A DNA stretch of 64,000 nt, taken from NCBI RefSeq assembly GCF_029714205.1, contig NZ_CP121648.1, positions 3,800,001 through 3,864,000 of the forward strand, given 5' to 3'. Source of the DNA: Methylobacterium sp. CB376 (lineage in GTDB: Bacteria > Pseudomonadota > Alphaproteobacteria > Rhizobiales > Beijerinckiaceae). Under the pieces are notes generated by a model that worked only from the letters and a program-made list of their open reading frames with translations, was not told the DNA's origin and did not search any database. Below, in pieces: positions 1-10,420 of this stretch. The position numbers and the translations under genes were made by a program. Numbering within the stretch: position 1 is the stretch's first letter; each line of letters starts with the position of its first letter.

Positions 1-2191
<2,191 letters not shown>

Positions 2192-2316
2192 CGCGCGGCC
2201 GTTGCGGCGCGGTCCGCGCGCCTAATCCTCGCCTTGCGCGAGACGGTGAGACCAGGCCCGGTGGAGCGTGTGATCACGTTTTGCCGGGCCGATTGCTATG
2301 GTGTGAGACGAGCACG

Positions 2317-2793
2317 ATGGACAAGGTTCCGATCACGATCCGGGGGTACGCGGCGCTGGAGGAGGAGCTCAAGCACCGCCAGCAGGTGGAGCGCCCGCGG
2401 ATCATCCAGGCGATCGCCGAGGCCCGGGCGCTCGGCGATCTCTCGGAGAATGCCGAGTATCACGCCGCCAAGGAGGCGCAGTCCCTCAACGAGGGCCGCG
2501 TGCTCGAACTGGAGAGCCTGATCTCCCGGGCGGAGATCATCGACGTCTCGAAGCTCTCGGGCACGAAGGTGAAGTTCGGCGCCACGGTCCAGCTCATCGA
2601 CGAGGACACCGAGGAGGAGAAGACCTACCAGATCGTCGGCGAGCCGGAGGCGGACGTGCGCTCGGGCCGCGTCTCGATCACCTCGCCGGTGGCGCGCGCG
2701 CTGATCGGCAAGGGCGTCGGCGACACGGTCGAGGTGACGACCCCCGGCGGCGGCAAGTCCTACGAGATCGTCGGCATCCGGTACGTCGGCTGA
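2317..2793 (+). CDS. greA: transcription elongation factor GreA
   Basis: 158-residue GreA, which enters the RNA polymerase secondary channel and stimulates cleavage of backtracked transcripts. An N-terminal coiled coil (about 1-75) carries the tip motif [13 protein letters not shown] with the acidic D and E residues, and the C-terminal FKBP-like domain ends in [10 protein letters not shown]. The start at [11 protein letters not shown] gives the standard family length; an upstream in-frame TTG at 2281 would add 12 residues unlike GreA. It lies 125 bases after carB on the same strand. Confidence 0.97.
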   Translation: MDKVPITIRGYAALEEELKHRQQVERPRIIQAIAEARALGDLSENAEYHAAKEAQSLNEGRVLELESLISRAEIIDVSKLSGTKVKFGATVQLIDEDTEEEKTYQIVGEPEADVRSGRVSITSPVARALIGKGVGDTVEVTTPGGGKSYEIVGIRYVG

Positions 2794-2853
2794 GCGCGCC
2801 GCGCCCCGCCCGCGTCGGGCCGAGGGGTGCTGCGCGTCGGCGGGAGGCGGGGC

Positions 2854-3336
2854 ATGCGTCCATGGATCACGGCCCTGGCGGTCGCGCTCGCCGCCCCGGC
2901 GGCGGCGGCGCCCCTCGACGGGGGGACCCGGTTCTCGGCGGTGCGGGTCGATGTCGAGACGTTGCGGGCGCGCGGGCTCGGCGGCTTCGCCGACGCGGTG
3001 GCGCGCGACCTGCAGGGCGCGCTCGCCCGCAGCCTCGCGGACCGGCTCGGCGGTCCGGGGCCGGTCCTGGTCGTGCGGGTCTCGGGCGTGTCCCTGACCG
3101 CCTTCGCGGGCGGCGGCGGGCGCCGCGCCGGGCGCGCCACCGACACCGACTACCTCGACGGCGAGGCCCTGGTGGTGGGGCGCGGCGGCGAGGTGCTGGC
3201 GCGCCATCCCCAGCTCTCGGCGGTGCCGGCGAGTTCGGGCGGCGCGTGGTACGACCCGGATTCCGAGCGGCGCCGGGTCACGGCGCTCGCCGAGCACTAC
3301 GCGTGGTGGCTCAGGCGGGGGCTCGGGCTGGAGTGA
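2854..3336 (+). CDS. small exported protein of unknown function
   Basis: 160 residues. The N-terminus MRPWITALAVALAAPAAAAP is a plain Sec signal peptide with an A-x-A cleavage site, so the product is probably periplasmic. The remainder is a compact alpha/beta sequence (VLVVRVSGVSLTAF, then a YDPDSERR segment) with no enzyme motif I recognise. I chose the ATG at 2854 because a purine-rich AGGCGGGG sits just upstream and the signal peptide starts there; an upstream in-frame start at 2827 would bury it. It is convergent with the next gene. Confidence 0.7.
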   Translation: MRPWITALAVALAAPAAAAPLDGGTRFSAVRVDVETLRARGLGGFADAVARDLQGALARSLADRLGGPGPVLVVRVSGVSLTAFAGGGGRRAGRATDTDYLDGEALVVGRGGEVLARHPQLSAVPASSGGAWYDPDSERRRVTALAEHYAWWLRRGLGLE

Positions 3337-3376
3337 GGGCTGGGCCGGCCGGGAGGCGCCGCCCCGCCCGGGTCGC

Positions 3377-4303
3377 TCAGAGCGCGAGCAGCTCCCGCAC
3401 CTCGGCCGGCCAGCCCGCGAGGTCGAGCCCGTGCGTGGCGAACAGGGCCACCGCGAGCCGGTCGATGCCGAAGGCGACGCAGCCCGTGTGGGCCGGCTCG
3501 CCGGACGCGTCGCGCAGGTTCCAGGTCGTCCCGAAATGCTCGCGGTGGTAGTTGAAGCTCATGCAGGCCGTCGCCGGCCCGTCGCCGCGCAGCGGCACCA
3601 GCAGCTCGAATTTCAGCGCCTGTTCCAGCTGGTTGAGGGCCATCAGCTGGCCGACGCGGCCGAAGAACGGGTCGCTCGCCTGCGCCACCTCGTAGGTCAG
3701 GCCGAGCCGGTCGGCCAGGGCCGTCGCCTTGTCGAGCCAGCGCTGGCGGAAGGCCTGGATCTGCTCCGGCGTGCCCACGCAGACGTATTCCCGCATCCGG
3801 AAGGATTGCAGCCGGTCGAGGTCCTTGGACGGCTCGCGGCGGAAGCAGTCGCAGGCGACGTCGAAGCGGTAGCCCTCCGCCGGCACCGCCCCGCGGGCCG
3901 CCGCGATCGGGTAGACCGGGTAGCAGGCCGCCGGCGTCAGCACGAGGTCGGCGGAGTCGAGCGCCTCGGTCCAGTCGCCGCCGGCGTAGTGCCGGTCGAC
4001 GGCGCCGCGGATCTCCGCCTCGCTGCCTTCCAGGCAGGAGACGCAGCCGAGCAGGTTCGGGAAGCTCTTGAGGTAGCCGTGGGTCTCGATCTGGCGCCGG
4101 CTCATCACCGGCGGGAAGCGGAAGACCTCCGTCCCCTCCTCCCGCTGGCGCGAGACCAGGGCCTGCAGGGCCTCCGCCACCGCCTCGTAGCGGCCGGTGC
4201 GGGCATAGACCCCGTCCGCGCCCATCGGGCGGAACAGCCCGTCGAACAGCCGGTCGAGGGCATCCACCGCCGGCGGGGCCGGCTTCTTCCAACGCATGTT
4301 CAT
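3377..4303 (-). CDS. amino acid:[carrier protein] ligase (class II seryl-tRNA synthetase-like)
   Basis: 308 residues, a stand-alone homologue of the catalytic core of atypical seryl-tRNA synthetase lacking the tRNA-binding arm. Characterised relatives in Bradyrhizobium and Agrobacterium activate glycine or alanine and load it on the phosphopantetheine of a carrier protein instead of tRNA. Seen here: class II motif 2 (CFRREP, then SFRMREYV), motif 3 (GCVAFGIDRLAVALFA) and the three expected zinc ligands C127, E172 and C275, spaced as in the Bradyrhizobium enzyme. The carrier protein and a flavoprotein lie next door. The substrate amino acid cannot be read from sequence. Confidence 0.92.
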   Translation of the reverse strand: MNMRWKKPAPPAVDALDRLFDGLFRPMGADGVYARTGRYEAVAEALQALVSRQREEGTEVFRFPPVMSRRQIETHGYLKSFPNLLGCVSCLEGSEAEIRGAVDRHYAGGDWTEALDSADLVLTPAACYPVYPIAAARGAVPAEGYRFDVACDCFRREPSKDLDRLQSFRMREYVCVGTPEQIQAFRQRWLDKATALADRLGLTYEVAQASDPFFGRVGQLMALNQLEQALKFELLVPLRGDGPATACMSFNYHREHFGTTWNLRDASGEPAHTGCVAFGIDRLAVALFATHGLDLAGWPAEVRELLAL

Positions 4304-4343
4304 GGCGTCACCGCGCGTGTCGAATCGGGTCGGGGGGCGGGGG

Positions 4344-5579
4344 TCAGTCCCGGAGCGAGGCCGGAACCGTCGAGAGCAGGGCCGTCGCCGCGAGATTCGC
4401 GGTGATGCGGTCGTTGTGGATCATGATCGGCGCCGACAGGATGTCGCGCAGCGCCCGGCCGATGCTGAACGGCCCGTCCTGGCGGTAGCCCGCGAGGCCG
4501 CAGGCCCGCATGGCGCTCGACACCGCCGCGAGCGCGAGTTCCGAGGTGTCGACCTTCAGCATCGTGATGGCGGTCTGGAAATCGAGGCTGCCGAGGCTGC
4601 CGGCCTCGCCGGCGGCCGCGTAGCGGGCGATGCCCTCGGTGATCAGGGCGCGCAGGCTGCGCAGCGAGGCCGCCGCCCGGCCGTAATGCGCCGCCCCCGG
4701 CGGCATCTGCCCGCCGGCCCCGCGGGCCGCCTGGCGCGTGAAGGCCTGCGCCCGCTCCACCGCCCCGGCGGCGATGCCGGCCCAGGCGCTCGACCACAGG
4801 ATGTGCGAGACCGGCGTCATCGACTCGGCGTGGATGCGCGCGTAGGGCACCGCCAGGATCTGGTCCGCCCCCCCGCGCGCCCGCAGCCGGAAGCCGATGC
4901 TGCTGGTGCCGCGCATGCCGAGCGTCTCCCAGCCGCTCAGGCGCTCCAGGGTGTAATCCTCCTTCAGGAAGACCGCGAGCACCTGGTCGGAGGCGGCCGC
5001 GTCCGGGGCGCGCCGGGCCGTGGTCACGATCCCGTCCGCCTCGGCCCCGTAGGAGATCACGGTCGCGGCCCGGTCGAGGGTGACCGCGTCCCCGTCCCGC
5101 TCGATGGCGGCGGCGCTGGAGCGGACGTTGCCGCCGCCCTGCCCCTCGGTGGTCGAGGAGGCGAGGAGCAGCTGCTCGGCGCAGAGGCGGCGCAGCAGCC
5201 CCTCCTGCCAGGGCTGGCCGCGCCCGTGATCGACGATGCAGGCGACCTTGGTCAGGTGCATCGCGTAGATCATCGCCGTCGAGGCGCAGGCGCGGCCGAG
5301 CGCGTAGCAGACATCCGCGGCCGCCGCGAGGCTCGCGCCCTCGCCGCCCAGCTCCCGCGGCACGGTCAGGCCCAGCAGCCGCTGCTGCTTGGCCGCCGCC
5401 ATCGCCTCGGCCGGGTAGCGGGCGTCGCGGTCCACCGCCTCCGCGTGGGCGGCGGCGATGCCCGCCACCACGAGGGCGCGCAGGCCCGGCTCGACCGAGG
5501 CGGCCGCCTCCGCGGCGGAGGCGGCCGCCTCCGCGGCGAGCGCGCCGCCGGCCGGGATGCTCTGGATGGTCATGCACAA
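4344..5579 (-). CDS. acyl-CoA dehydrogenase-like flavoprotein of the carrier-protein cluster
   Basis: 411 residues with the acyl-CoA dehydrogenase fold: helical N-domain (LTVPRELGGEGASLAAAADVCYALGR cut into the usual blocks), beta domain (ASSTTEGQGGGNVRSS) and C-terminal helices. It ends 40 bases upstream of the ligase and probably shares its transcript. In the known ligase loci such a flavoprotein accompanies the carrier protein, which suggests it oxidises an aminoacyl or acyl group held on the carrier; that role is inference. The usual catalytic glutamate region is divergent. The N-terminus holds an AAEAAAS duplication coded by a 21-bp tandem repeat. An ATG two codons downstream of the chosen one is an equally good start. 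Confidence 0.82.
   Translation of the reverse strand: MCMTIQSIPAGGALAAEAAASAAEAAASVEPGLRALVVAGIAAAHAEAVDRDARYPAEAMAAAKQQRLLGLTVPRELGGEGASLAAAADVCYALGRACASTAMIYAMHLTKVACIVDHGRGQPWQEGLLRRLCAEQLLLASSTTEGQGGGNVRSSAAAIERDGDAVTLDRAATVISYGAEADGIVTTARRAPDAAASDQVLAVFLKEDYTLERLSGWETLGMRGTSSIGFRLRARGGADQILAVPYARIHAESMTPVSHILWSSAWAGIAAGAVERAQAFTRQAARGAGGQMPPGAAHYGRAAASLRSLRALITEGIARYAAAGEAGSLGSLDFQTAITMLKVDTSELALAAVSSAMRACGLAGYRQDGPFSIGRALRDILSAPIMIHNDRITANLAATALLSTVPASLRD
5497..5538. repeat. 21-bp tandem duplication in the acyl-CoA dehydrogenase-like gene
   Basis: Two perfect adjacent copies of a 21-bp unit starting gaggcggccgcctccgcggc. The length is a multiple of three, so it duplicates AAEAAAS residues near the N-terminus without breaking the frame. 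Looks like recent slippage. Confidence 0.85.
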
Positions 5580-5860
5580 CCCCTCTGGTTCGATGCTGCG
5601 GGCGCCGCGTCCGCTCTCCCGGCGGATCGCCGCGCCTCTCCTCTGCGGCAGGACAAGTACCGACGAAAACCTAAGACATCCTGAGCGCCGAGCACGAGAT
5701 CACGCCGCCCACTTGGCTTGCGAACGGAAACGCAAGGATCATTAAGTCTAATTTTGCGGAAATCCTTGGGCCGCCATCCGACGGGAATGCGTGCACCAAG
5801 TCGTAAGGCGGGTGCCGCATCCTGGCGCCCGATACCGCTCAGCGCACCGGAGGATCGTCG

Positions 5861-6136
5861 ATGACCGCATTCCCGCCGACCGACATCGCGGCCCGCACGG
5901 CCGGCCTCGTCCAGGGCATCCTGGCCCAGAAGGGGATCGAGAGCCGGCCCGCGCCCGACACCTTCCTGACCGAGGCGGGTCTCACCTCCCTCGACCTCGT
6001 CAACCTGATGCTGGCGATCGAGGCCGAATTCGACATCACGATCCCGGCGAGCCATCTCAACCCGGCGAGCTTCCGCACCCTCGCCTCGATCAGCGAGATG
6101 GTGCGCGCCGTCGGGGCCGGGTCGGTGGCGGCCTGA
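5861..6136 (+). CDS. stand-alone acyl/peptidyl carrier protein
   Basis: 91 residues. The phosphopantetheine attachment motif is GLTSLDLVNLML with Ser43, in the place of the usual DSL. The four-helix carrier-protein pattern is otherwise intact (FLTEAGL, IEAEFDITIPASHLNP, FRTLASISEMV). The SLD form of the motif and proximity to the ligase match the small carrier proteins that aminoacyl-carrier-protein ligases charge. It is divergent from the flavoprotein across a 281-base gap and is preceded by GGAGG. It needs a phosphopantetheinyl transferase encoded elsewhere. Confidence 0.9.
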   Translation: MTAFPPTDIAARTAGLVQGILAQKGIESRPAPDTFLTEAGLTSLDLVNLMLAIEAEFDITIPASHLNPASFRTLASISEMVRAVGAGSVAA

Positions 6137-6697
6137 GGCGAAGCGGGTCGGCGCGCCGCTCGGGCCGGCCTCCGGGACCCGCCCCCACCCGCCCACTCGC
6201 CGCACCTGGCTCATTCCGACCCCTCCGCGCAGGGTGCCCCGGGAACCCGTCCCGCTCCGGTCCGGCCGGCCGCGCCGGCTGTCCCGCGATGGCGCGAAAC
6301 GGCTGCCGCGGCAGCGCCTGTCGCCGCTACCCTGCAAGTGTGGGCCCACCCGCAAGGGCGGGCCCCCCGGACCGGCCCGTTGCGCCGCGGCGGCGCCCGC
6401 GGCGCCGCGCGGCCGGACCCGGAGCGTGGGCGGTCCCGAAATGGACCAGTTTCCTTTCCGGCGGGACGGCCGGCGACCGGTTTTCGTTCCTAACCCTACG
6501 GAATGAGTGCCGGAACACGACATTTTCCGGCATCCCGACTTGGTTTCCAATTTGCTGCGATCGGGGCACGGGGAGCCGGCGAGGCTCCCGGAAGGGTCGC
6601 CCCGATGCCCGCTTCCTCGATGCCCAGTCCGTTTTCCGCGCCGCTCGGAGCCGCTCCGCGGCGGCCCGGCGGCGGTCGCCGAGCGCGGGGAACCGGG
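6137..6697. other. 561-base intergenic stretch with an 8-bp inverted repeat
   Basis: No convincing gene. The left part (to about 6430) is very GC-rich and low in complexity. The right part (about 6435-6560) is less GC-rich, with T-rich runs, and holds a TGCCGGAA / TTCCGGCA inverted repeat at 6508-6532. It probably carries the promoter of the following two genes. Open frames across it in all phases are a product of high GC. Confidence 0.5.
6508..6532. promoter_or_regulatory. inverted repeat upstream of the WecG-like gene
   Basis: Perfect 8-bp arms (TGCCGGAA and TTCCGGCA) with a 9-base spacer, in the AT-richer part of the intergenic region 165 bases before the next start. It could be an operator for the nearby TetR-type regulator or a small hairpin. 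No T-run follows it, so it is not an obvious terminator. Confidence 0.4.
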
Positions 6698-7474
6698 ATG
6701 CGCGTCGACCTCCTCGGCCTCCCCGTGGACCTCCTCGGGCGCGACGAGACCCTGGCGCGGGCCCTCGCCGCCATGGCGGGCGAGGCGCCGCCGCTGCGCC
6801 ACGCGGCCCTCGACGTCGCGACCCTGGTGGCGGCGCGCCGCGACGCGGCGCTCGCCCGCGACCTGCGGGAGAGCGACCTCGTGAGCGTGGCCGGGAGCGG
6901 GATCGCCCTCGCGCTCTGGCTCGCCGGCCGCGGCGCGCGCCCGCGCGTGGCGGGGATCGACCTGTTCGACGGGGTCCTGGAGGGCTGCGAGCGGCGCGGC
7001 CTGCGGCCCTTCCTGCTGGGGGAGGCGCCGGACGTCGTCGCGGACGCGGCCCGCGCCCTGCGGCGGCGCCACCCGCGCCTGCGCCTCGCGGGCCGCCACC
7101 ACGGCCATTTCCGCCCCGACCAGGAACCGGAGATCTGCCGCCGGATCGCGGCGAGCGGCGCGGACGGACTCGTCCTGTCGCTGCCCGCCGGCCTGCGCCA
7201 CGGCTTCCTGCGCCGCAACCGGGAGCGCCTCGCCGTGCCGCTCGTGCTGAGCGCGGAGGGGGCCTTCGCGCTCACCGCCGGGCGGATGCACCGGGCGCCC
7301 CCCCTCGTCCGGCGCGTCGGGGCCGAATGGGCCTACCGGGCGGCCCAGGATCCGCGCCGGCTCGCCGGGCGGGCGCTGCGCAGCAACGCCGCCTTCGCCG
7401 GGCTCCTGCTCGCGGCGCTCCTGCGCCGCCTCGCCGATCCCCGCCTCCCGGCGGGATCGGGCCTGCGGGCCTGA
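6698..7474 (+). CDS. degenerate WecG/TagA/CpsF-family glycosyltransferase-like protein
   Basis: 258 residues. The fold signature of the WecG/TagA/CpsF family is clear: RVAGIDLFDGVLEGCERRGLRPFLLGEAPDVV spread over residues 85-120, and the C-terminal tail VGAEWAYRAAQDPRRLAGRA. The catalytic motifs are altered. The PDG block that supplies the general-base Asp reads VAGSG (Asp replaced by Ala), the TPN motif is lost (LDVAT), and the PKQE block reads SLPAGLRHG. It is probably not a normal N-acetylmannosaminyl transferase. Start chosen at the ATG after CGGGGAACCGGG; in-frame upstream codons give an Ala/Pro/Arg-rich tail unlike the family. Confidence 0.72.
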   Translation: MRVDLLGLPVDLLGRDETLARALAAMAGEAPPLRHAALDVATLVAARRDAALARDLRESDLVSVAGSGIALALWLAGRGARPRVAGIDLFDGVLEGCERRGLRPFLLGEAPDVVADAARALRRRHPRLRLAGRHHGHFRPDQEPEICRRIAASGADGLVLSLPAGLRHGFLRRNRERLAVPLVLSAEGAFALTAGRMHRAPPLVRRVGAEWAYRAAQDPRRLAGRALRSNAAFAGLLLAALLRRLADPRLPAGSGLRA

Positions 7475-7519
7475 GGCCCGCCCCCGCCCCTTCCCGTGAC
7501 CCGCCGACAGGAGACCACC

Positions 7520-8956
7520 GTGATCGCCCTCGACGTCGCCACCGGCGCCCTCGAACGCCTGCCCCACGGCGCCCGGGACCGGTTCGCCCGCGCGTGGCGC
7601 AGCCTGCCGGCCGGCCTGCGCTACGGGCGGGCCTACGGGCGCTGGCGCGCCCGCATCCGGCGCGCCGCGGCGGATCCGGCCTTCGCGTGCGCGGCGCAGG
7701 ACGAAGCCCTCGCGGCCCTGGTCGCGCGGGCGCGCGCCGACAGCCCGGCCCATCGCGAGCGCCTCGACCCCGTCCTGGGCGCCGGCGCCCTCGACGGCGC
7801 GGCGCTGCGCGCCGTCTGGCCGCGGATCCCGATCCTCACCCGCGAGGAACTCGCTCGGGACGCGACCCGCTTCTGCACCACGGATCCCGGGCGGCTGCGC
7901 GACTGCATCCTGGTCGACCGCAGCGGGCAGAGCGCGCGGATCTTCCTCGATCGCGGCCTCGACCCGGTGGCGCTGGCCTTCCGGCACGAGGCATGGGCGC
8001 GGGCCGGCTTCACGCCGCAGGCGATGCGGGCGGTGTTCCGGGGGCTCGATCTCGGCGCGCCGAGCTACATGCAGGAGGCGCCCGGCGAGGGCGAGCTGCG
8101 CTGCTCGGTCCTGCATCTCTCGGACGCGGTCATGGCGGGCTACCTGGAGGCGATCCGGCGCTGGGGCATCGCCTTCCTGCAGGGGCTGCCCTCGGCGCTC
8201 TGCGTCTTCGCCGCCCACGTGCTGCGCGAGGAGGGGCCGCTCCCGCAGGTCACCGGGGTGCTGCCGACCTCCGAACCGCTCTCGGGCCCGGCGCGGGCGA
8301 CCCTGGAACGGGCCTTTCCCCGGGCCCGCCTCGTCCCGGTCTACGGGCTGCGCGAGCAGGTCGCCTTCGCGGCCGAACGGCCCGGGGCGCCGGATTGCTA
8401 CGTCTTCGACCCGCTCCACGGCCTCGCCGAGATCGTCGACGGCTCCGGTCGGCCCCTGACCCGGCCCGGCGCGCGCGGGCGGCTGGTCGCGACGGGGCTC
8501 CTCGGCGCGGGGATGCCGCTGATCCGCTACGAGACCGGGGACGAGGCCGAACTCGTCGAGGCGCCGGACGACCGCAACGGGCGGCGCCTCACCGTCCGGC
8601 GGATCCGCCCCCGCAGCGCGCCCGAGACGCTGCTCGGCCGCTCCGGGCTCAAGGTGCCGCTCGCGGACATGATCCAGCTCGATCCGGCGCTCCTCGGCGT
8701 CGGGGCCTTCCAGTTCGTGCAGGAGGAGCCCGGCCAAGTGACCCTGCGCGTCGTCCCGAGCACCGGGCCGCTGCCCGACTTCACCGGCTTCCTGCTGCGG
8801 ATGGGGCGCCGGCTCGCGGGGGAGCTCGACCTCACCCTGGAGATCGTCGACCGGCTCCCCACCTCCCTGGCCGGCAAGCGCCCGATCGTCGCGCGATGCC
8901 TGCGGGCCGGTCCCGCCGGGCCGCGCGCCGCGGCGCAGGCGCGGCTCCCGGCCTGA
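7520..8956 (+). CDS. CapK/PaaK-like adenylate-forming enzyme with divergent P-loop
   Basis: 478 residues of the phenylacetate-CoA ligase/CapK superfamily. Recognisable motifs are TGVLPTSEPLS, VPVYGLREQVAFAAE (the YGxxE adenine/Mg motif) and LIRYETGDEAELVE (the Y-x-TGD ribose-binding Asp). The normally Ser/Thr/Gly-rich P-loop is replaced by LVDRSGQSARIFLDR, so ATP chemistry may be changed or lost. The GTG at 7520 follows AGGAG by six bases and is preferred over an in-frame GTG at 7496. It lies 45 bases after the WecG-like gene on the same strand, so the two are probably cotranscribed. Substrate unknown. Confidence 0.72.
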   Translation: MIALDVATGALERLPHGARDRFARAWRSLPAGLRYGRAYGRWRARIRRAAADPAFACAAQDEALAALVARARADSPAHRERLDPVLGAGALDGAALRAVWPRIPILTREELARDATRFCTTDPGRLRDCILVDRSGQSARIFLDRGLDPVALAFRHEAWARAGFTPQAMRAVFRGLDLGAPSYMQEAPGEGELRCSVLHLSDAVMAGYLEAIRRWGIAFLQGLPSALCVFAAHVLREEGPLPQVTGVLPTSEPLSGPARATLERAFPRARLVPVYGLREQVAFAAERPGAPDCYVFDPLHGLAEIVDGSGRPLTRPGARGRLVATGLLGAGMPLIRYETGDEAELVEAPDDRNGRRLTVRRIRPRSAPETLLGRSGLKVPLADMIQLDPALLGVGAFQFVQEEPGQVTLRVVPSTGPLPDFTGFLLRMGRRLAGELDLTLEIVDRLPTSLAGKRPIVARCLRAGPAGPRAAAQARLPA

Positions 8957-9009
8957 GGCGCGCCCGGGCGCGGCTTGTCACCCGCGCGTCGCGCGTGCTC
9001 AATCTCCCG

Positions 9010-10263
9010 ATGTCCCCGCCCCTCGACATGGTCGACCCGCCCGCCGCGCCGGAGGCGCCCCCGCGCCAGACCAGGCGCTACGCCCAGAAGCGGGACGCGA
9101 TCCTGCAGGCCGCCGTCGCGCTCTTCAACGAGGCGGGGGTCAAGGGCGCGACCCTCTCGGAGGTCGCCCGGCGGGTCGGCCTGATGACGAACAGCGTCAC
9201 CTACTATTTCCGCCGCAAGGAGGATCTGGCGGCCGCCTGCTTCCTGCACACGATCGCGGTCCTCGACGCGCTGGTGGCCGAGGCCGAGGCGGCGCCCGAC
9301 CCGGCGGCGCGGCTGCGCCGCCTCCTCGACCTCACCCTCGCCAAGCGCGCCGCGGTCGCCACCGGCGCCGAGCCGGACACCGCGGTCCTCAACGACGTGC
9401 GCGCCCTGCCCGAGCCGCAGGCCGAGGCGGTGTTCTCGGCCTACGCCGACCTGTTCCGGCGCCTGCGCGGGCTGTTCGACGAGGCCGGGCTCGACCGCGC
9501 CGAGCGCAACGCGCGCACCCACCTGCTCCTCTGCGTGATCCACTCGACCCGCCTGTGGATCGACCGCTACGAGCCGCGCGACTACGGCCGGGTCGCCGCC
9601 CTGGTGAGCGACCTGCTGCTGGGCGGCCTCGCCGGCCCGGCCGCCGCCTGGTCCCCGGCGATCCTGCCCGAGCCGGCGCGCCCGCCCGAGAGCGAGGTCT
9701 CCCCCGAGGCGTTCCTGCGCGCCGCCACCATCCTGATCAACCAGCAGGGCTACCGGGGCGCCTCGGTGGAGAAGATCTCGGGGCTGCTCAAGGTCACCAA
9801 GGGCTCGTTCTACCACCACAACGACAACAAGGACGACCTCGTCGCCCATTGCTTCTCGCGCAGCTTCGCGCAGATCCGCGCCGTGCAGGACGCCGCCGAC
9901 GCGGCGGGCGGCAGCGGCTGGGCGCGGCTCTGCACCGTCTCGGCGACGCTGGTGCGGCGCCAGCTCGGCCCGGCCGGGCCGCTCCTGCGCGTCACCGCCT
10001 TCAGCGCCCTGCCGGAGGCCCTGCGCACGCAGACCCGCCTGACCATGAACCGCCTCGCCGAGCGCTTCACCTTCTGCCTCGTCGAGGGCATGGCGGACGG
10101 GTCGGTGCGGGCCCACGACCCCGGCATCGCCGCGCAGCTCGTCAGCAGCATGATCAACGGGGCCGCCGAACTGCCCGCCTGGGTGCCCGGCGTGACGCCC
10201 GAGACCGCCGCCGACCTCTACGCCAGGCCGCTCTTCCTCGGCCTCTTCGCGCCGCCCGCGTAG
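9010..10263 (+). CDS. transcriptional regulator with two tandem TetR units
   Basis: 417 residues containing two complete TetR modules in one chain. HTH 1 is at about 22-75 ([19 protein letters not shown], then RRKEDL) and HTH 2 at about 228-282 ([18 protein letters not shown], then NKDDL). Each is followed by a helical ligand-binding region. Such double-TetR proteins behave like a covalent dimer and often control acyl-CoA metabolism genes, which fits the acyl-CoA dehydrogenase 157 bases downstream. The frame is open far upstream because of GC content; the start is set by the TetR N-terminal arm. Confidence 0.88.
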   Translation: MSPPLDMVDPPAAPEAPPRQTRRYAQKRDAILQAAVALFNEAGVKGATLSEVARRVGLMTNSVTYYFRRKEDLAAACFLHTIAVLDALVAEAEAAPDPAARLRRLLDLTLAKRAAVATGAEPDTAVLNDVRALPEPQAEAVFSAYADLFRRLRGLFDEAGLDRAERNARTHLLLCVIHSTRLWIDRYEPRDYGRVAALVSDLLLGGLAGPAAAWSPAILPEPARPPESEVSPEAFLRAATILINQQGYRGASVEKISGLLKVTKGSFYHHNDNKDDLVAHCFSRSFAQIRAVQDAADAAGGSGWARLCTVSATLVRRQLGPAGPLLRVTAFSALPEALRTQTRLTMNRLAERFTFCLVEGMADGSVRAHDPGIAAQLVSSMINGAAELPAWVPGVTPETAADLYARPLFLGLFAPPA

Positions 10264-10420
10264 AAAGAGCGGTACGCCGCCCCCGCCCGGGGTCTGCCCC
10301 CGACGGGCCGCGCTTTCGAAAACCGGGTTCTGCGCGCAGGGTTTTCCCGCCGCGGGACTCGGCGCTAGGGTGTGGGACGATGCCGGGGCGCTCCGACCCC
10401 GGCCCGGGAGGAGCACGCCG

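Noticed and set aside
5570..8737. 1,055-codon frame on the minus strand
   Set aside because: It is antisense to the carrier protein, WecG-like and CapK-like genes, with no protein-like blocks.
5791..9009. Very long open frame (over 1,000 codons) leading into the double-TetR gene
   Set aside because: Composition is Arg/Pro/Gly-rich with no domains. It overlaps two better-supported genes in another frame and is a consequence of high GC.
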